Of a stretch of DNA of 11,737 nt, positions 5,805 to 11,737 are shown piece after piece. The stretch lies in assembly GCA_002785215.1 (NCBI GenBank), contig PFMK01000066.1, positions 1-11,737 on the forward strand, read 5' to 3'. The DNA comes from Candidatus Gottesmanbacteria bacterium CG_4_10_14_0_8_um_filter_37_24. GTDB lineage: Bacteria; Patescibacteriota; Microgenomatia; 2-02-FULL-39-11. Both the position numbers and the translations under genes were made by a program. The notes under the pieces were generated by a model. It was not told the origin of the DNA, searched no databases, and saw nothing but the letters and a program-made list of their open reading frames with translations. Position 1 is the stretch's first letter, and each line of letters begins with the position of its first letter.

Positions 5805-6218
5805 ATGCTAGTTCCAAAAAGAGCAAAACACAGAAAACAATTTAGAGGAAAAATGAGAGGAAACGCAACAAGAGGGACAACGTTGGTTTTTGGGGAATAT
5901 GGTTTGAAATCTCTGACATCCGGATGGTTGACCACAAAACAAATTGAGGCAGGAAGAAAAGTGTTAACAAGGTATACCCAAAAGGGAGGCAGGGTTTGGA
6001 TAAGAATTTTTTCAGATAAACCAATATCTGATAAACCGCCTGAAGTCAGAATGGGAGGAGGAAAGGGAGATGTTGTAGATTATGTTGCCGTGATAAAACC
6101 TGGGAGAATTATATATGAAATGGGAGGTATTAGTGAGGAATTGGCAAAAGAAGCGATTGATAAAGCATCGAAAAAATTATCTATTAAAGGGAAATTTGTG
6201 AAAAGAAGCGAGAGATAA
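5805..6218 (+). CDS. rplP: 50S ribosomal protein L16
   Basis: L16 helps organise the A-site region of the 50S subunit and joins late in assembly. Its 137 residues are normal. Seen: MLVPKRAKHRKQFRG (1-15), GWLTTKQIEAGRKVLTRY (40-57), GGRVWIRIFSDKP (61-73), VRMGGGKG (81-88), where Arg82 aligns with the Arg81 hydroxylated in E. coli, and VAVIKPGRIIYEMGG (94-108). The start is the first Met of the canonical N-terminus. No Shine-Dalgarno is present; the 41-nt spacer after rpsC is almost entirely A and T. Confidence 0.97.
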   Translation: MLVPKRAKHRKQFRGKMRGNATRGTTLVFGEYGLKSLTSGWLTTKQIEAGRKVLTRYTQKGGRVWIRIFSDKPISDKPPEVRMGGGKGDVVDYVAVIKPGRIIYEMGGISEELAKEAIDKASKKLSIKGKFVKRSER

Positions 6219-6223
6219 TAAAT

Positions 6224-6430
6224 ATGAAAAAGAAGGAGATAAGAGAGTTATCGTCAAAAACCATAAATGATCTAATAGTTACTTGTAATGCAATTAAGAA
6301 GGAAATTGCAAAAATAATCATCGAAAGAAAAACCGGAAAACAAAAGAATGTCTCAATCATCCGAGAAAAAAGAAAAGAAATTGCACGCATATTAACAGTT
6401 ATCCGTCAAAAGGAGTTAATAAAAAAATGA
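6224..6430 (+). CDS. rpmC: 50S ribosomal protein L29
   Basis: L29 is a small two-helix protein beside L23 at the tunnel exit. Its 68 residues are the usual size. The sequence is weakly conserved, as in the family: MKKKEIRELSSKTINDL at the N-terminus, a long charged helix, then IREKRKEIARILTVIRQKE (46-64), matching the typical xxKKxIARIxTxLxE ending. Position between rplP and rpsQ is decisive. It lies 5 nt after rplP, and its TGA overlaps the rpsQ ATG (ATGA). Confidence 0.93.
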   Translation: MKKKEIRELSSKTINDLIVTCNAIKKEIAKIIIERKTGKQKNVSIIREKRKEIARILTVIRQKELIKK

Positions 6431-6663
6431 AAGCAATAATAGGTACGATTGTTTCGACTAAAATGAAAAATACAGTTATTGTTGACGTTCCTAGACAAAG
6501 ATTTCACCCGCTTTATAAAAAAATCATGAGAAGAAGTAGTAGGTATAAAGCGCATAACCAAAATATCGAGCTTAAAGTCGGGGATAAGGTAAAAATAGGT
6601 TCGTGTAAACCAATTTCCAAAGAAAAACATTTTAGAGTATTAGAAAAAATAGATTCTAAATAA
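6427..6663 (+). CDS. rpsQ: 30S ribosomal protein S17
   Basis: S17 is a primary 16S rRNA-binding OB-fold protein of the 30S body. Its 78 residues are slightly below the common 80-87. Seen: GTIVSTKMKNTVIVDV (6-21), the basic stretch HPLYKKIMRRSSRYKAHN (27-44) and VGDKVKIGSCKPISKEKHFRV (51-71), the family signature. The ATG overlaps the rpmC stop. AGGAG lies 11 nt upstream, longer than normal Shine-Dalgarno spacing, so coupling to rpmC translation is more likely. It is 4 nt before rplN. Confidence 0.96.
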   Translation: MKAIIGTIVSTKMKNTVIVDVPRQRFHPLYKKIMRRSSRYKAHNQNIELKVGDKVKIGSCKPISKEKHFRVLEKIDSK

Positions 6664-6667
6664 TTAT

Positions 6668-7042
6668 ATGATACAATTAAGAACTCTTGTTAATGCAGCA
6701 GATAATTCAGGAGCTTATGTCCTTTCCGTTATTCAGGTGCACGGGAAAGGTAACAGGAAACATGCCTATTTGGGAGATGTGGTAACATGTGTAGTGAAAA
6801 AAGCCGATCCATTGGGAACAGTAAAAACACATGAAATGGTAAAAGCAGTAATAATAAGAACAAAAAAAGAGAAAAGAAGAAGCGACGGGTCATATATCCG
6901 GTTTGATGATAATGCAGTCGTTATAATAGATACTCCAAAAGATAAGAATCCCAGGGGTACAAGAGTATTCGGTCCTGTAGCCAGGGAATTAAAGGATTTG
7001 GGATTTAATAAAATAGTATCGATGGCTACGGAGGTATATTAA
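6668..7042 (+). CDS. rplN: 50S ribosomal protein L14
   Basis: L14 is a beta-barrel protein at the subunit interface that forms bridges to 16S rRNA and contacts L19. It has 124 residues against 122 typically. Seen: MIQLRTLVNAADNSGA (1-16), the basic region GKGNRKHAYLGDVV (26-39), RRSDGSYIRFDDNAVVIID (about 70-88), and GTRVFGPVARELKD close to the end. The start gives the canonical MIQ N-terminus. The ATG context is AATTATATG with no Shine-Dalgarno. It is followed by rplX after 7 nt, standard spc order. Confidence 0.97.
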   Translation: MIQLRTLVNAADNSGAYVLSVIQVHGKGNRKHAYLGDVVTCVVKKADPLGTVKTHEMVKAVIIRTKKEKRRSDGSYIRFDDNAVVIIDTPKDKNPRGTRVFGPVARELKDLGFNKIVSMATEVY

Positions 7043-7049
7043 GAACAAT

Positions 7050-7355
7050 ATGAAATTAAAAAAAGGAGATGAGGTTATCATCAGTATTGGTAAAGATCGG
7101 GGTAAGAAAGGTAAAATTGAGAAGATATACCCTGAAAAAAATTCGGTTTTATTACCCAATCTTAATGTTTTTAAAAGGCATGTAAAAAAAAGGGATGAAA
7201 AAAACCAGGGAGGAATAATAAGTTTCAGTAAACCCCTGGATGTTTCAAAAGTAATGTTTGTATGTCCAAAATGCAGCAAGCAGACGAGATTGGGTTATAC
7301 TGTCAAGAAAAATGAAAAGATTCGGATCTGTAAAAAATGTAAAACAGGAGTATGA
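7050..7355 (+). CDS. rplX: 50S ribosomal protein L24 with intact zinc ribbon
   Basis: L24 starts 50S assembly and lies near the tunnel exit. Its 101 residues are typical. Seen: KOW motif KKGDEVIISIGKDRGKKGKIEKI (4-26), the segment NVFKRHVKKR (39-48), GGIISFSKPLDVSKV (54-68), and a complete four-cysteine zinc ribbon CPKC (72-75) with CKKC (94-97), as in many bacterial L24 proteins. GGAGG ends 15 nt before the ATG, too far for normal pairing. The TGA stop overlaps an ATG (7352) that opens a four-codon mini-ORF ending on the rplE start. Confidence 0.96.
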   Translation: MKLKKGDEVIISIGKDRGKKGKIEKIYPEKNSVLLPNLNVFKRHVKKRDEKNQGGIISFSKPLDVSKVMFVCPKCSKQTRLGYTVKKNEKIRICKKCKTGV

Positions 7356-7362
7356 AAGACTT

Positions 7363-7911
7363 ATGATAGGCTCAAATTTATATAAATATTATTCAGAAGA
7401 AATTAAGACGAAATTACAAAGTGAGCTAAAGATAAAAAATTCTATGGCTACACCGAGGCTTCTTAAGATCGTTGTAAATGTAGGCCTAGGGGAAGCACTC
7501 ATAAATAAGAACGCGATCGAGAATATGAGTCGTCAACTCATGGTTATTACCGGTCAGAAGCCAGTAATTACCTATGCTAAAAGAGATATTTCCACATTTA
7601 AACTGAGAAAGGGTGACGCTATCGGGTTAAAAATCACACTCAGAGGAATAAGAATGTATGATTTTTATGAAAAACTGGTAAAAATAGTCTTACCTCGGAT
7701 TAGAGATTTTCGGGGAATAAATAGTTCAAGCATAGACGAAAAAGGTAATTTTACTTTAGGTTTAAAAGAACAAATAGTATTTCCGGAGATTGAATACGGT
7801 CAGATAGATAAGGTAAGAGGTCTTGAAATTACTATCATGACTAATGCTAGAAATAAAGAACAAGCTCTAAAATTGATGGAAATGCTTGGGATGCCGTTTA
7901 AAAAAACTTAA
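7363..7911 (+). CDS. rplE: 50S ribosomal protein L5
   Basis: L5 binds 5S rRNA and contacts the P-site tRNA and S13. With the start at 7363 the protein has 182 residues, against about 179-180 usually. Seen: PRLLKIVVNVGLGEA (31-45), ITGQKPVITYAKRDIS (62-77), LRGIRMYDFYEKL (93-105), PRIRDFRGIN (111-120) and QIVFPEI (137-143). The frame is open back to 7258, but that longer reading lies inside rplX and its translation resembles nothing in L5, so 7363 is preferred. The ATG comes 7 nt after the rplX stop. GGAG is 12 nt upstream, an unusually long spacing. Confidence 0.96.
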   Translation: MIGSNLYKYYSEEIKTKLQSELKIKNSMATPRLLKIVVNVGLGEALINKNAIENMSRQLMVITGQKPVITYAKRDISTFKLRKGDAIGLKITLRGIRMYDFYEKLVKIVLPRIRDFRGINSSSIDEKGNFTLGLKEQIVFPEIEYGQIDKVRGLEITIMTNARNKEQALKLMEMLGMPFKKT

Positions 7912-7943
7912 TAAAGTCGAATTTATTGAATATTGCATAATTT

Positions 7944-8129
7944 ATGGCAAAAGTATCAGATATAATAAAATTTCGTAAAAACCAAAAATTTACGGTTCGC
8001 AACAGGAACAGGTGTAGCTTGTGTGGAAGAAGTAGAGGTTATATGAGAAAATTTGGTTTGTGCAGACTATGTTTCAGAGAATTGGCTCATAAGGGTAATT
8101 TACCTGGAGTAATTAAAGCAAGTTGGTAA
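7944..8129 (+). CDS. rpsN: 30S ribosomal protein S14, zinc-binding short type
   Basis: S14 is a 30S head protein close to S3, S10 and S19. This is the short zinc-binding form (type Z, also called rpsZ) of 61 residues, with CSLC (24-27) and CRLC (40-43) flanking RGYMRKFGL, and the conserved ending RELAHKGNLPGVIKASW (45-61). All four zinc ligands are present. It follows rplE after 32 nt, the standard spc position. The start context is CATAATTTATG, with no Shine-Dalgarno. Confidence 0.97.
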   Translation: MAKVSDIIKFRKNQKFTVRNRNRCSLCGRSRGYMRKFGLCRLCFRELAHKGNLPGVIKASW

Positions 8130-8134
8130 AGTTA

Positions 8135-8157
8135 ATAATATTTATAATTAATATTAT
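8135..8157 (+). promoter_or_regulatory. AT-only inverted repeat abutting the rpsH start
   Basis: Perfect 8-bp inverted repeat, ATAATATT (8135-8142) and AATATTAT (8150-8157), with a 7-nt loop, whose right arm ends on the base before the rpsH ATG. All pairs are A-T, so RNA stability is low. The loop holds a TATAAT (8143-8148), but no -35 box at proper spacing was found. Chance is a real possibility in a 28-nt spacer this AT-rich. Confidence 0.3.
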
Positions 8158-8553
8158 ATGTTGACGGATTCGATTTCTGATTTCATAATACAAATAAAAA
8201 ATGGCTATATGGCACATAAGGACGAAATAATTGCCCCATCTTCGAATAATAAGGAAGCGATATCGAGAATATTATCTAAATATGGTTATATTGGGAAAAT
8301 TGATATTCTAAAAGAATCCAAAAATATGAAGAAAATAAAAGTTGAGTTATTATATAAAAACCTGATTCCTCAACTGACAAACATAGTAAGAATTAGTAAA
8401 CCGGGCAAAAAAGTGTACGTCAAAGCTAGTAAGATACATAAGGTAATCGGTGGAATGGGTGATACAATTATTACGACTCCTATGGGTATGTTGAGTGGGA
8501 AAGAGGCTAAAAGAAAAGGAGTTGGAGGAGAATTAATTTGTAAATTTTGGTAA
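8158..8553 (+). CDS. rpsH: 30S ribosomal protein S8
   Basis: S8 binds the central domain of 16S rRNA early in 30S assembly; in E. coli it is also the spc operon repressor, acting at the rplE start. Its 131 residues are normal. Seen: DSISDFIIQIKNGYMA (4-19), ISKPGKKVYVKASKIHKVIGG (79-99), IITTPMGMLSGKEAKRKGVGGELICKFW (104-131), the last being the rRNA-binding C-terminal signature with the terminal Trp. The start is the canonical ML(T/M)D N-terminus. There is no Shine-Dalgarno; an AT-only inverted repeat touches the ATG. Confidence 0.97.
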   Translation: MLTDSISDFIIQIKNGYMAHKDEIIAPSSNNKEAISRILSKYGYIGKIDILKESKNMKKIKVELLYKNLIPQLTNIVRISKPGKKVYVKASKIHKVIGGMGDTIITTPMGMLSGKEAKRKGVGGELICKFW

Positions 8554-8559
8554 TTATAT

Positions 8560-9117
8560 ATGTCAAGAATCGGAAAAAAACCAATTATTATTGAGCCAGA
8601 TATTCAAATATCAATTAATAATGAAGTTGTGAATATCTCAGGTAGTAAAGGTGGAATGGATGTAAAAATTCCAAGAGGAGTATCCTTAGAAAAAAAAGAA
8701 AACCAGTTATTGGTGGTCATAAAAAATAACCATGATAACAATCTGCAAGGATTGACAAGAAGTCTGATCCAAAATGCAGTCAAAGGAGTAAAGTCAGGAT
8801 GGACAAAGCAATTGGAAATGGTAGGTGTGGGTTACAGATCCGATACAGACGGAATGAGTATAAATCTTCATGTAGGTTTTTCTCATGTCGTAAAGATACA
8901 AGCACCAAAAGGGATAAGTTTTCAAGTGACAGAGAATAAAATTACTGTTTCAGGAATTGATAAATATTTAGTAGGTGAAGTAGCTGCTTCAATAAGAAGG
9001 GTAAGACCACCAGAACCGTATAAAGGTAAGGGTATTAAGTACATGGGTGAACATATCAGGAAGAAGCTTGGAAAGGCTGCAAAAGCCGTTGGAGGGGCGG
9101 GTACAGGAGCGAAATAA
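8560..9117 (+). CDS. rplF: 50S ribosomal protein L6
   Basis: L6 lies near the sarcin-ricin loop where elongation factors bind. It has 185 residues, slightly over the usual 177-180. Seen: MSRIGKKPI (1-9), two repeated alpha/beta domains, the inter-domain segment GWTKQLEMVGVGYRS (about 80-94), and the conserved ending RRVRPPEPYKGKGIKY (146-161) followed by GEHIRKKLGKAAK. The last residues form a Gly/Ala-rich tail. It starts 6 nt after rpsH in the context GGTAATTATATATG, with no Shine-Dalgarno. Confidence 0.97.
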   Translation: MSRIGKKPIIIEPDIQISINNEVVNISGSKGGMDVKIPRGVSLEKKENQLLVVIKNNHDNNLQGLTRSLIQNAVKGVKSGWTKQLEMVGVGYRSDTDGMSINLHVGFSHVVKIQAPKGISFQVTENKITVSGIDKYLVGEVAASIRRVRPPEPYKGKGIKYMGEHIRKKLGKAAKAVGGAGTGAK

Positions 9118-9134
9118 ATATTAAATAGATAAAT

Positions 9135-9488
9135 ATGAAAAATAAAAAATTATTAAAAAAAGAATTAAGAAAAAAAAGAATAAGATCAAAAATTCAGGGA
9201 AGTGATAAAAAACCCAGACTTAGTGTTTATCGATCCAGTAAACATATTTATGCTCAGGTTATCAATGATTCAAAAAGTGAGACGTTGGTATCTGTAAATG
9301 ATCGTGAAGTAAAAGATGAAAAAAAGAGATCAAAGATGGAAATTGCTTTAGAATCAGGTAAAATTATTGCCCAAAAGGCTATAAAACAAAAAATTCACGA
9401 AGTTGTTTTTGATAGAAATGGTAATAAATATCATGGAAGAGTGAAAGCATTAGCAGAAGGAGCAAGAGAAGGAGGGCTTAAATTTTAA
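9135..9488 (+). CDS. rplR: 50S ribosomal protein L18
   Basis: L18 binds 5S rRNA together with L5 in the central protuberance. Its 117 residues are typical. Seen: a highly basic N-terminus rich in Lys and Arg (1-26), KPRLSVYRSSKHIYAQVI (26-43), VVFDRNGNKYHGRVKALAEG (about 90-109) and the near-universal C-terminal REGGLKF (111-117). The TAA stop shares one base with the rpsE ATG (TAATG). The AAGGAGG seen 11-12 nt before rpsE is the codons of that conserved EGG, so it is not evidence of a ribosome-binding site. Confidence 0.96.
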   Translation: MKNKKLLKKELRKKRIRSKIQGSDKKPRLSVYRSSKHIYAQVINDSKSETLVSVNDREVKDEKKRSKMEIALESGKIIAQKAIKQKIHEVVFDRNGNKYHGRVKALAEGAREGGLKF

Positions 9489-9943
9489 TGACATATTCTA
9501 ATGATGATATACTAGAAAAAGTAATTCGGGTTAACAGAGTCTCCAAAAAAACCACAGGAGGTAATAGAATCGGGTTTTCCGTGTTAATTGTGGTTGGCGA
9601 CAGGAAAGGTAGGGTAGGAGTTGGACTGGGTAAAGCAGCAGATGTATCCTCTGCAGTGAAAAAGGGATCAGCTTACGCACGAAAACACATGATTAGCGTT
9701 CCTATGGTAAATACGACAATTCCCCATGAGGTGAGGGTTAAAAAGGGAGCTGCAAAAATTATTCTTAAACCCGCACCGGGAGGAACAGGAATTCGTGCAG
9801 GTGGTGCAGTAAGAGCTGTAGTGGAAGCTGCAGGGATAAAAGATATTGTATCGAAAATATTAGGGACAGATAATAAAGCATCTAATGTGTACGCAACTCT
9901 TAAAGCATTACAAAATTTAAGAATTTATGATAAAAATAAATAA
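9488..9943 (+). CDS. rpsE: 30S ribosomal protein S5, short C-terminus
   Basis: S5 sits at the mRNA entry channel with S3 and S4 and affects decoding accuracy. It has 151 residues against about 160-167. Seen: VIRVNRVSK (12-20), the spectinomycin-loop region KTTGGNR (21-27), VVGDRKGRVGVGLGKA (35-50) and GTGIRAGGAVRAVVEAAG (99-116). It stops after ALQNLRIYDKNK, lacking the RGKSVEEIL-type tail of E. coli S5; no such tail is visible in another frame downstream. Its 3' end overlaps rplO by 17 nt. The L30 gene (rpmD) that normally follows is absent. Confidence 0.97.
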   Translation: MTYSNDDILEKVIRVNRVSKKTTGGNRIGFSVLIVVGDRKGRVGVGLGKAADVSSAVKKGSAYARKHMISVPMVNTTIPHEVRVKKGAAKIILKPAPGGTGIRAGGAVRAVVEAAGIKDIVSKILGTDNKASNVYATLKALQNLRIYDKNK

Positions 9944-10373
9944 TCTTCCTAAAATTACAAAAAAAGCAAATAAAAGGATTGGTAGGGGACATGGAAGCGG
10001 AAAAGTTAAAACAAGTGGACGGGGAACGAAAGGACAAAAATCAAGAGGATCGATTTCGAAAAGACTGGGATTTGCCGGTGCTTCGTTGATAAAAAGGTTA
10101 CCTCTTTATAGAGGTAAATATCGCAATAAACCAATTAGGAAAAAAGCGCTCGTGGTGAACTTGAAATATCTGAACCACTTACCGAAAAACACCATAGTTG
10201 ATATAGGCGTGCTTGATAAATTCCATATAATCGATGGTAGTGACGCAAAAAAATATGGAGTGAAAATACTTGGAGATGGAGAGATTACTGTTCCTTTGAC
10301 AATAAAAATTTCCTGTTCCAAAGGAGCTGTAAAGAAAATCGAAAAAGCTGGGGGAAAAGTTGTAGCGGAATAG
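9927..10373 (+). CDS. rplO: 50S ribosomal protein L15
   Basis: L15 is a late 50S assembly protein with an extended, glycine-rich N-terminus threading through 23S rRNA. Its 148 residues are normal. Seen: RIGRGHGSGKVKTSGRGTKG (17-36), then GQKSR, FAGASLIKRLPLYRGKYRNK (49-68), and VKILGDGEITVPLTIKI (112-128) with CSKGAVKKIEKAGGKV at the end. The segment LIKRLPxxRGKxRNK is a variant I associate with Microgenomates L15, in place of the FEGGQMPLxRRLPKRGF of most bacteria. The start at 9927 lies inside rpsE (17-nt overlap); no other in-frame Met precedes the conserved region, and INNLPK fits the family. Confidence 0.95.
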   Translation: MIKINNLPKITKKANKRIGRGHGSGKVKTSGRGTKGQKSRGSISKRLGFAGASLIKRLPLYRGKYRNKPIRKKALVVNLKYLNHLPKNTIVDIGVLDKFHIIDGSDAKKYGVKILGDGEITVPLTIKISCSKGAVKKIEKAGGKVVAE

Positions 10374-10390
10374 GAGATAGGAAATCTTCT
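10372..10390 (+). promoter_or_regulatory. Hairpin between rplO and secY
   Basis: Seven-pair inverted repeat, AGGAGAT (10372-10378) and ATCTTCT (10384-10390), one G-T wobble, loop AGGAA. It begins at the rplO stop codon. The left arm is a perfect Shine-Dalgarno-like AGGAGA, which the fold would mask, but it lies 27 nt from the secY ATG, too far to serve that start directly. No T-tract follows at once, so it is not a terminator. Confidence 0.3.
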
Positions 10391-10404
10391 GATAATTAAT
10401 TTTT

Positions 10405-11697
10405 ATGATGAACAGATACATAAAATCTATTCAACAGGCGTTCAAAACTCCTGAACTAAAAAGAAAACTAATTTTTACCGCATTGATTTTTCTAGTTTTC
10501 CGTCTTTTTGCCCATATTCCACTTCCAGGAGTTAATGTTTTAAAACTAAGAGCGCTTTTCGCTCAAAGTGAATTTTTAGGACTTCTGGATATATTTTCCG
10601 GAGGAACTTTGGTAAATTTTTCAATCATGGCAGTGGGATTAAATCCTTACATCAACGCATCGATAATCCTGCAACTTCTTACGATGGTTTTTCCGAAATT
10701 AGAAGCATTATCCAAAGAAGGAGAATTTGGAAGAGAAAAAATTAACCAATATACCAGATTTATAAGTGTTCCACTTGCGGCATTTCAATCATTTGGAATG
10801 TATGTTTTATTGAGGAATCAGGGTATCATTGAAAACCTTCCGATTCTTACTCTTCTTTCCATGATTTTGACCATGACGGCTGGAACTGTACTTCTGATGT
10901 GGTTAGGTGAACTTATATCAGAGTTTGGGATAGGTAACGGTATTTCACTTCTTATTTTTGCGGGAATCGTAGGCAGGTTGCCGGTATCATTTGGTCAGAC
11001 TATTACTATTATTGATCAGGCATTATTAATGAATGTAATAATATTTATTCTCTTAGGCTTGACAGTTATAGCAAGTATAGTATTCATAAATGAAGCAGTA
11101 CGGCAAGTACCTGTGAATTACGCTAGAAGAATAAGGGGAAATAAAATGTACGGAGGGTCTTCCACATATATACCACTACGACTTAACCAAGCTGGTGTAA
11201 TTCCGATTATCTTTGCAGTATCACTTGTATTATTGCCACAACTTATTGGTAGGTTTGTAGAACAGATACCGAATCAAACGATTGTAAACATAGCCAAATT
11301 TTTTGTATCGGCTTTCAATACAGAAGGAATAATATATAATTTTACATATTTTATCCTGGTAATAGGATTTACCTATTTCTATACAGCAGTTACTTTCAAT
11401 CCGCAGAAAATAGCTTCAGAAATCCAAAAATACGGTGGTTTCATACCCGGGATACGACCGGGGACTCCTACTGCAAATTATTTAAATTTCATACTTACAA
11501 GAATTACCCTTGCGGGTGCATTATTCTTAGGCCTAATTGCGATCCTGCCATCATTAGTCAAAGGAGTGACTGGAATATCAGCGCTTACTATTGGAGGAAC
11601 GAGTATTCTGATAGTTGTATCAGTAGTGCTGGAGACGGTAAAGCAAATTGAAGCTCAACTGGTAATGAGAAATTATGATGGGTTTTTAAAAGAATAG
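10405..11697 (+). CDS. secY: Preprotein translocase channel subunit SecY
   Basis: SecY forms the protein-conducting channel of the cytoplasmic membrane, working with SecE and SecG, SecA and the ribosome. Its 430 residues are full length. About ten hydrophobic segments are visible, near 22-40, 73-97, 118-137, 148-170, 178-192, 208-229, 262-285, 311-332, 364-383 and 392-413. The plug is DIFSGGTLVNFS (62-73). The cytoplasmic loops that touch SecA and the ribosome are present: RQVPVNYARR (233-242), and NPQKIASEIQKYGGFIPGIRPG (332-353) with the conserved Arg351. Two Met codons open the gene (10405, 10408) and either may be used. No Shine-Dalgarno lies close to the ATG. It is preceded by rplO at 31 nt, as in most bacteria. 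Confidence 0.98.
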   Translation: MMNRYIKSIQQAFKTPELKRKLIFTALIFLVFRLFAHIPLPGVNVLKLRALFAQSEFLGLLDIFSGGTLVNFSIMAVGLNPYINASIILQLLTMVFPKLEALSKEGEFGREKINQYTRFISVPLAAFQSFGMYVLLRNQGIIENLPILTLLSMILTMTAGTVLLMWLGELISEFGIGNGISLLIFAGIVGRLPVSFGQTITIIDQALLMNVIIFILLGLTVIASIVFINEAVRQVPVNYARRIRGNKMYGGSSTYIPLRLNQAGVIPIIFAVSLVLLPQLIGRFVEQIPNQTIVNIAKFFVSAFNTEGIIYNFTYFILVIGFTYFYTAVTFNPQKIASEIQKYGGFIPGIRPGTPTANYLNFILTRITLAGALFLGLIAILPSLVKGVTGISALTIGGTSILIVVSVVLETVKQIEAQLVMRNYDGFLKE

Positions 11698-11717
11698 AAC
11701 AAATTTAGCTACAATTT

Positions 11718-11737
11718 ATGTATTTAATTGTATATGG
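11718..11737 (+). CDS. Start of a gene cut by the window end, possibly adenylate kinase
   Basis: An ATG 20 nt after the secY stop opens the reading MYLIVYG and then the window ends. Adenylate kinases begin with a short hydrophobic strand leading to a GxPGxGKGT P-loop, and adk commonly follows secY, so adk is the best guess. Six or seven residues cannot establish it; another P-loop NTPase or an unrelated protein is possible. The context ACAATTTATG resembles other starts in this window. Confidence 0.4.

Noticed and set aside
2386..7355. Reassigned TGA codon (code 4 or 25), as in some CPR lineages.
   Set aside because: TGA ends rplC, rplD, rplW, rplB, rpmC and rplX exactly at family C-termini and at overlaps with following starts, so TGA is a stop here.
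7258..7362. Longer N-terminus for rplE starting at 7258.
   Set aside because: The extra 35 residues are rplX read in another frame, do not resemble L5, and the start at 7363 gives the family length.
9469..9476. AAGGAGGG as the ribosome-binding site of rpsE.
   Set aside because: It is 11-12 nt from the ATG and encodes the conserved EGG of the L18 C-terminus, so its presence is explained by protein conservation.
482..10421. Many open frames of 60-140 codons on the minus strand and in alternative + frames, for example 2992-3411 and 3225-3596 on the minus strand.
   Set aside because: They lie opposite or within well-conserved ribosomal genes, have no recognisable domains, and their hydrophobic or Phe-rich translations are what antisense of Lys-rich, AT-rich genes produces.
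11710..11715. TACAAT as a -10 box for the gene after secY.
   Set aside because: No -35-like hexamer at correct spacing inside the secY end, and the spacer is only 20 nt.
1..11737. A novel defence, mobile or biosynthetic system in the window.
   Set aside because: Every gene is a recognisable core translation or secretion gene in canonical order; there are no transposases, direct-repeat arrays, tRNA genes, phage genes or unassigned ORFs of credible size.

Overview
The window is a complete, single-strand block of conserved translation genes: tuf, rpsJ, then the S10/spc ribosomal-protein cluster from rplC to secY. It holds 22 complete genes, 20 of them ribosomal proteins, all on the + strand, and ends about 20 bases into a probable 23rd gene. 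The DNA is AT-rich and the code is the standard bacterial one: TAA, TAG and TGA all serve as stops. Gene order is the classical one except that rpmD (L30) is missing between rpsE and rplO. Loss of L30 is a known hallmark of the Candidate Phyla Radiation (Patescibacteria). L15 and L3 wording, the inserted segment in S3, Lys-rich tails on L4 and L22, and generally poor Shine-Dalgarno sequences agree with that. I infer a CPR bacterium, most likely of the Microgenomates group. The phylum call is fairly safe; the lineage within it is recalled by resemblance and not tested.

Layout: 11-1195 tuf (EF-Tu) and 1300-1608 rpsJ (S10) look like the end of a str-type operon, with a hairpin-filled 104-nt spacer between them. 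An intrinsic terminator overlaps the rpsJ stop. The 132-nt spacer 1609-1740 then carries a good sigma70-type promoter candidate and a second, GC-rich terminator-like hairpin whose T-tract runs directly into the rplC ATG. From 1741 to 11697 the genes rplC, rplD, rplW, rplB, rpsS, rplV, rpsC, rplP, rpmC, rpsQ, rplN, rplX, rplE, rpsN (type Z), rpsH, rplF, rplR, rpsE, rplO and secY follow with spacers of 0-71 nt and five overlaps, so they probably form one transcript. The last bases (11718 onward) read MYLIVYG, compatible with the start of adk, the usual neighbour of secY.

Together the genes build the large subunit (L2, L3, L4, L5, L6, L14, L15, L16, L18, L22, L23, L24, L29) and small subunit (S3, S5, S8, S10, S14, S17, S19). 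They also supply the elongation factor that brings aminoacyl-tRNA and the membrane channel that receives nascent chains at the tunnel exit. I found no mobile element, CRISPR array, RNA gene or novel multi-gene system. The points worth a second look are regulatory (the rpsJ-rplC junction, start-site contexts, junction mini-ORFs, hairpins abutting starts) and lineage-specific protein changes (L2 without its N-terminal segment, L4 tail, no L30, EF-Tu substitutions). No stretch over 300 bases lacks a gene.
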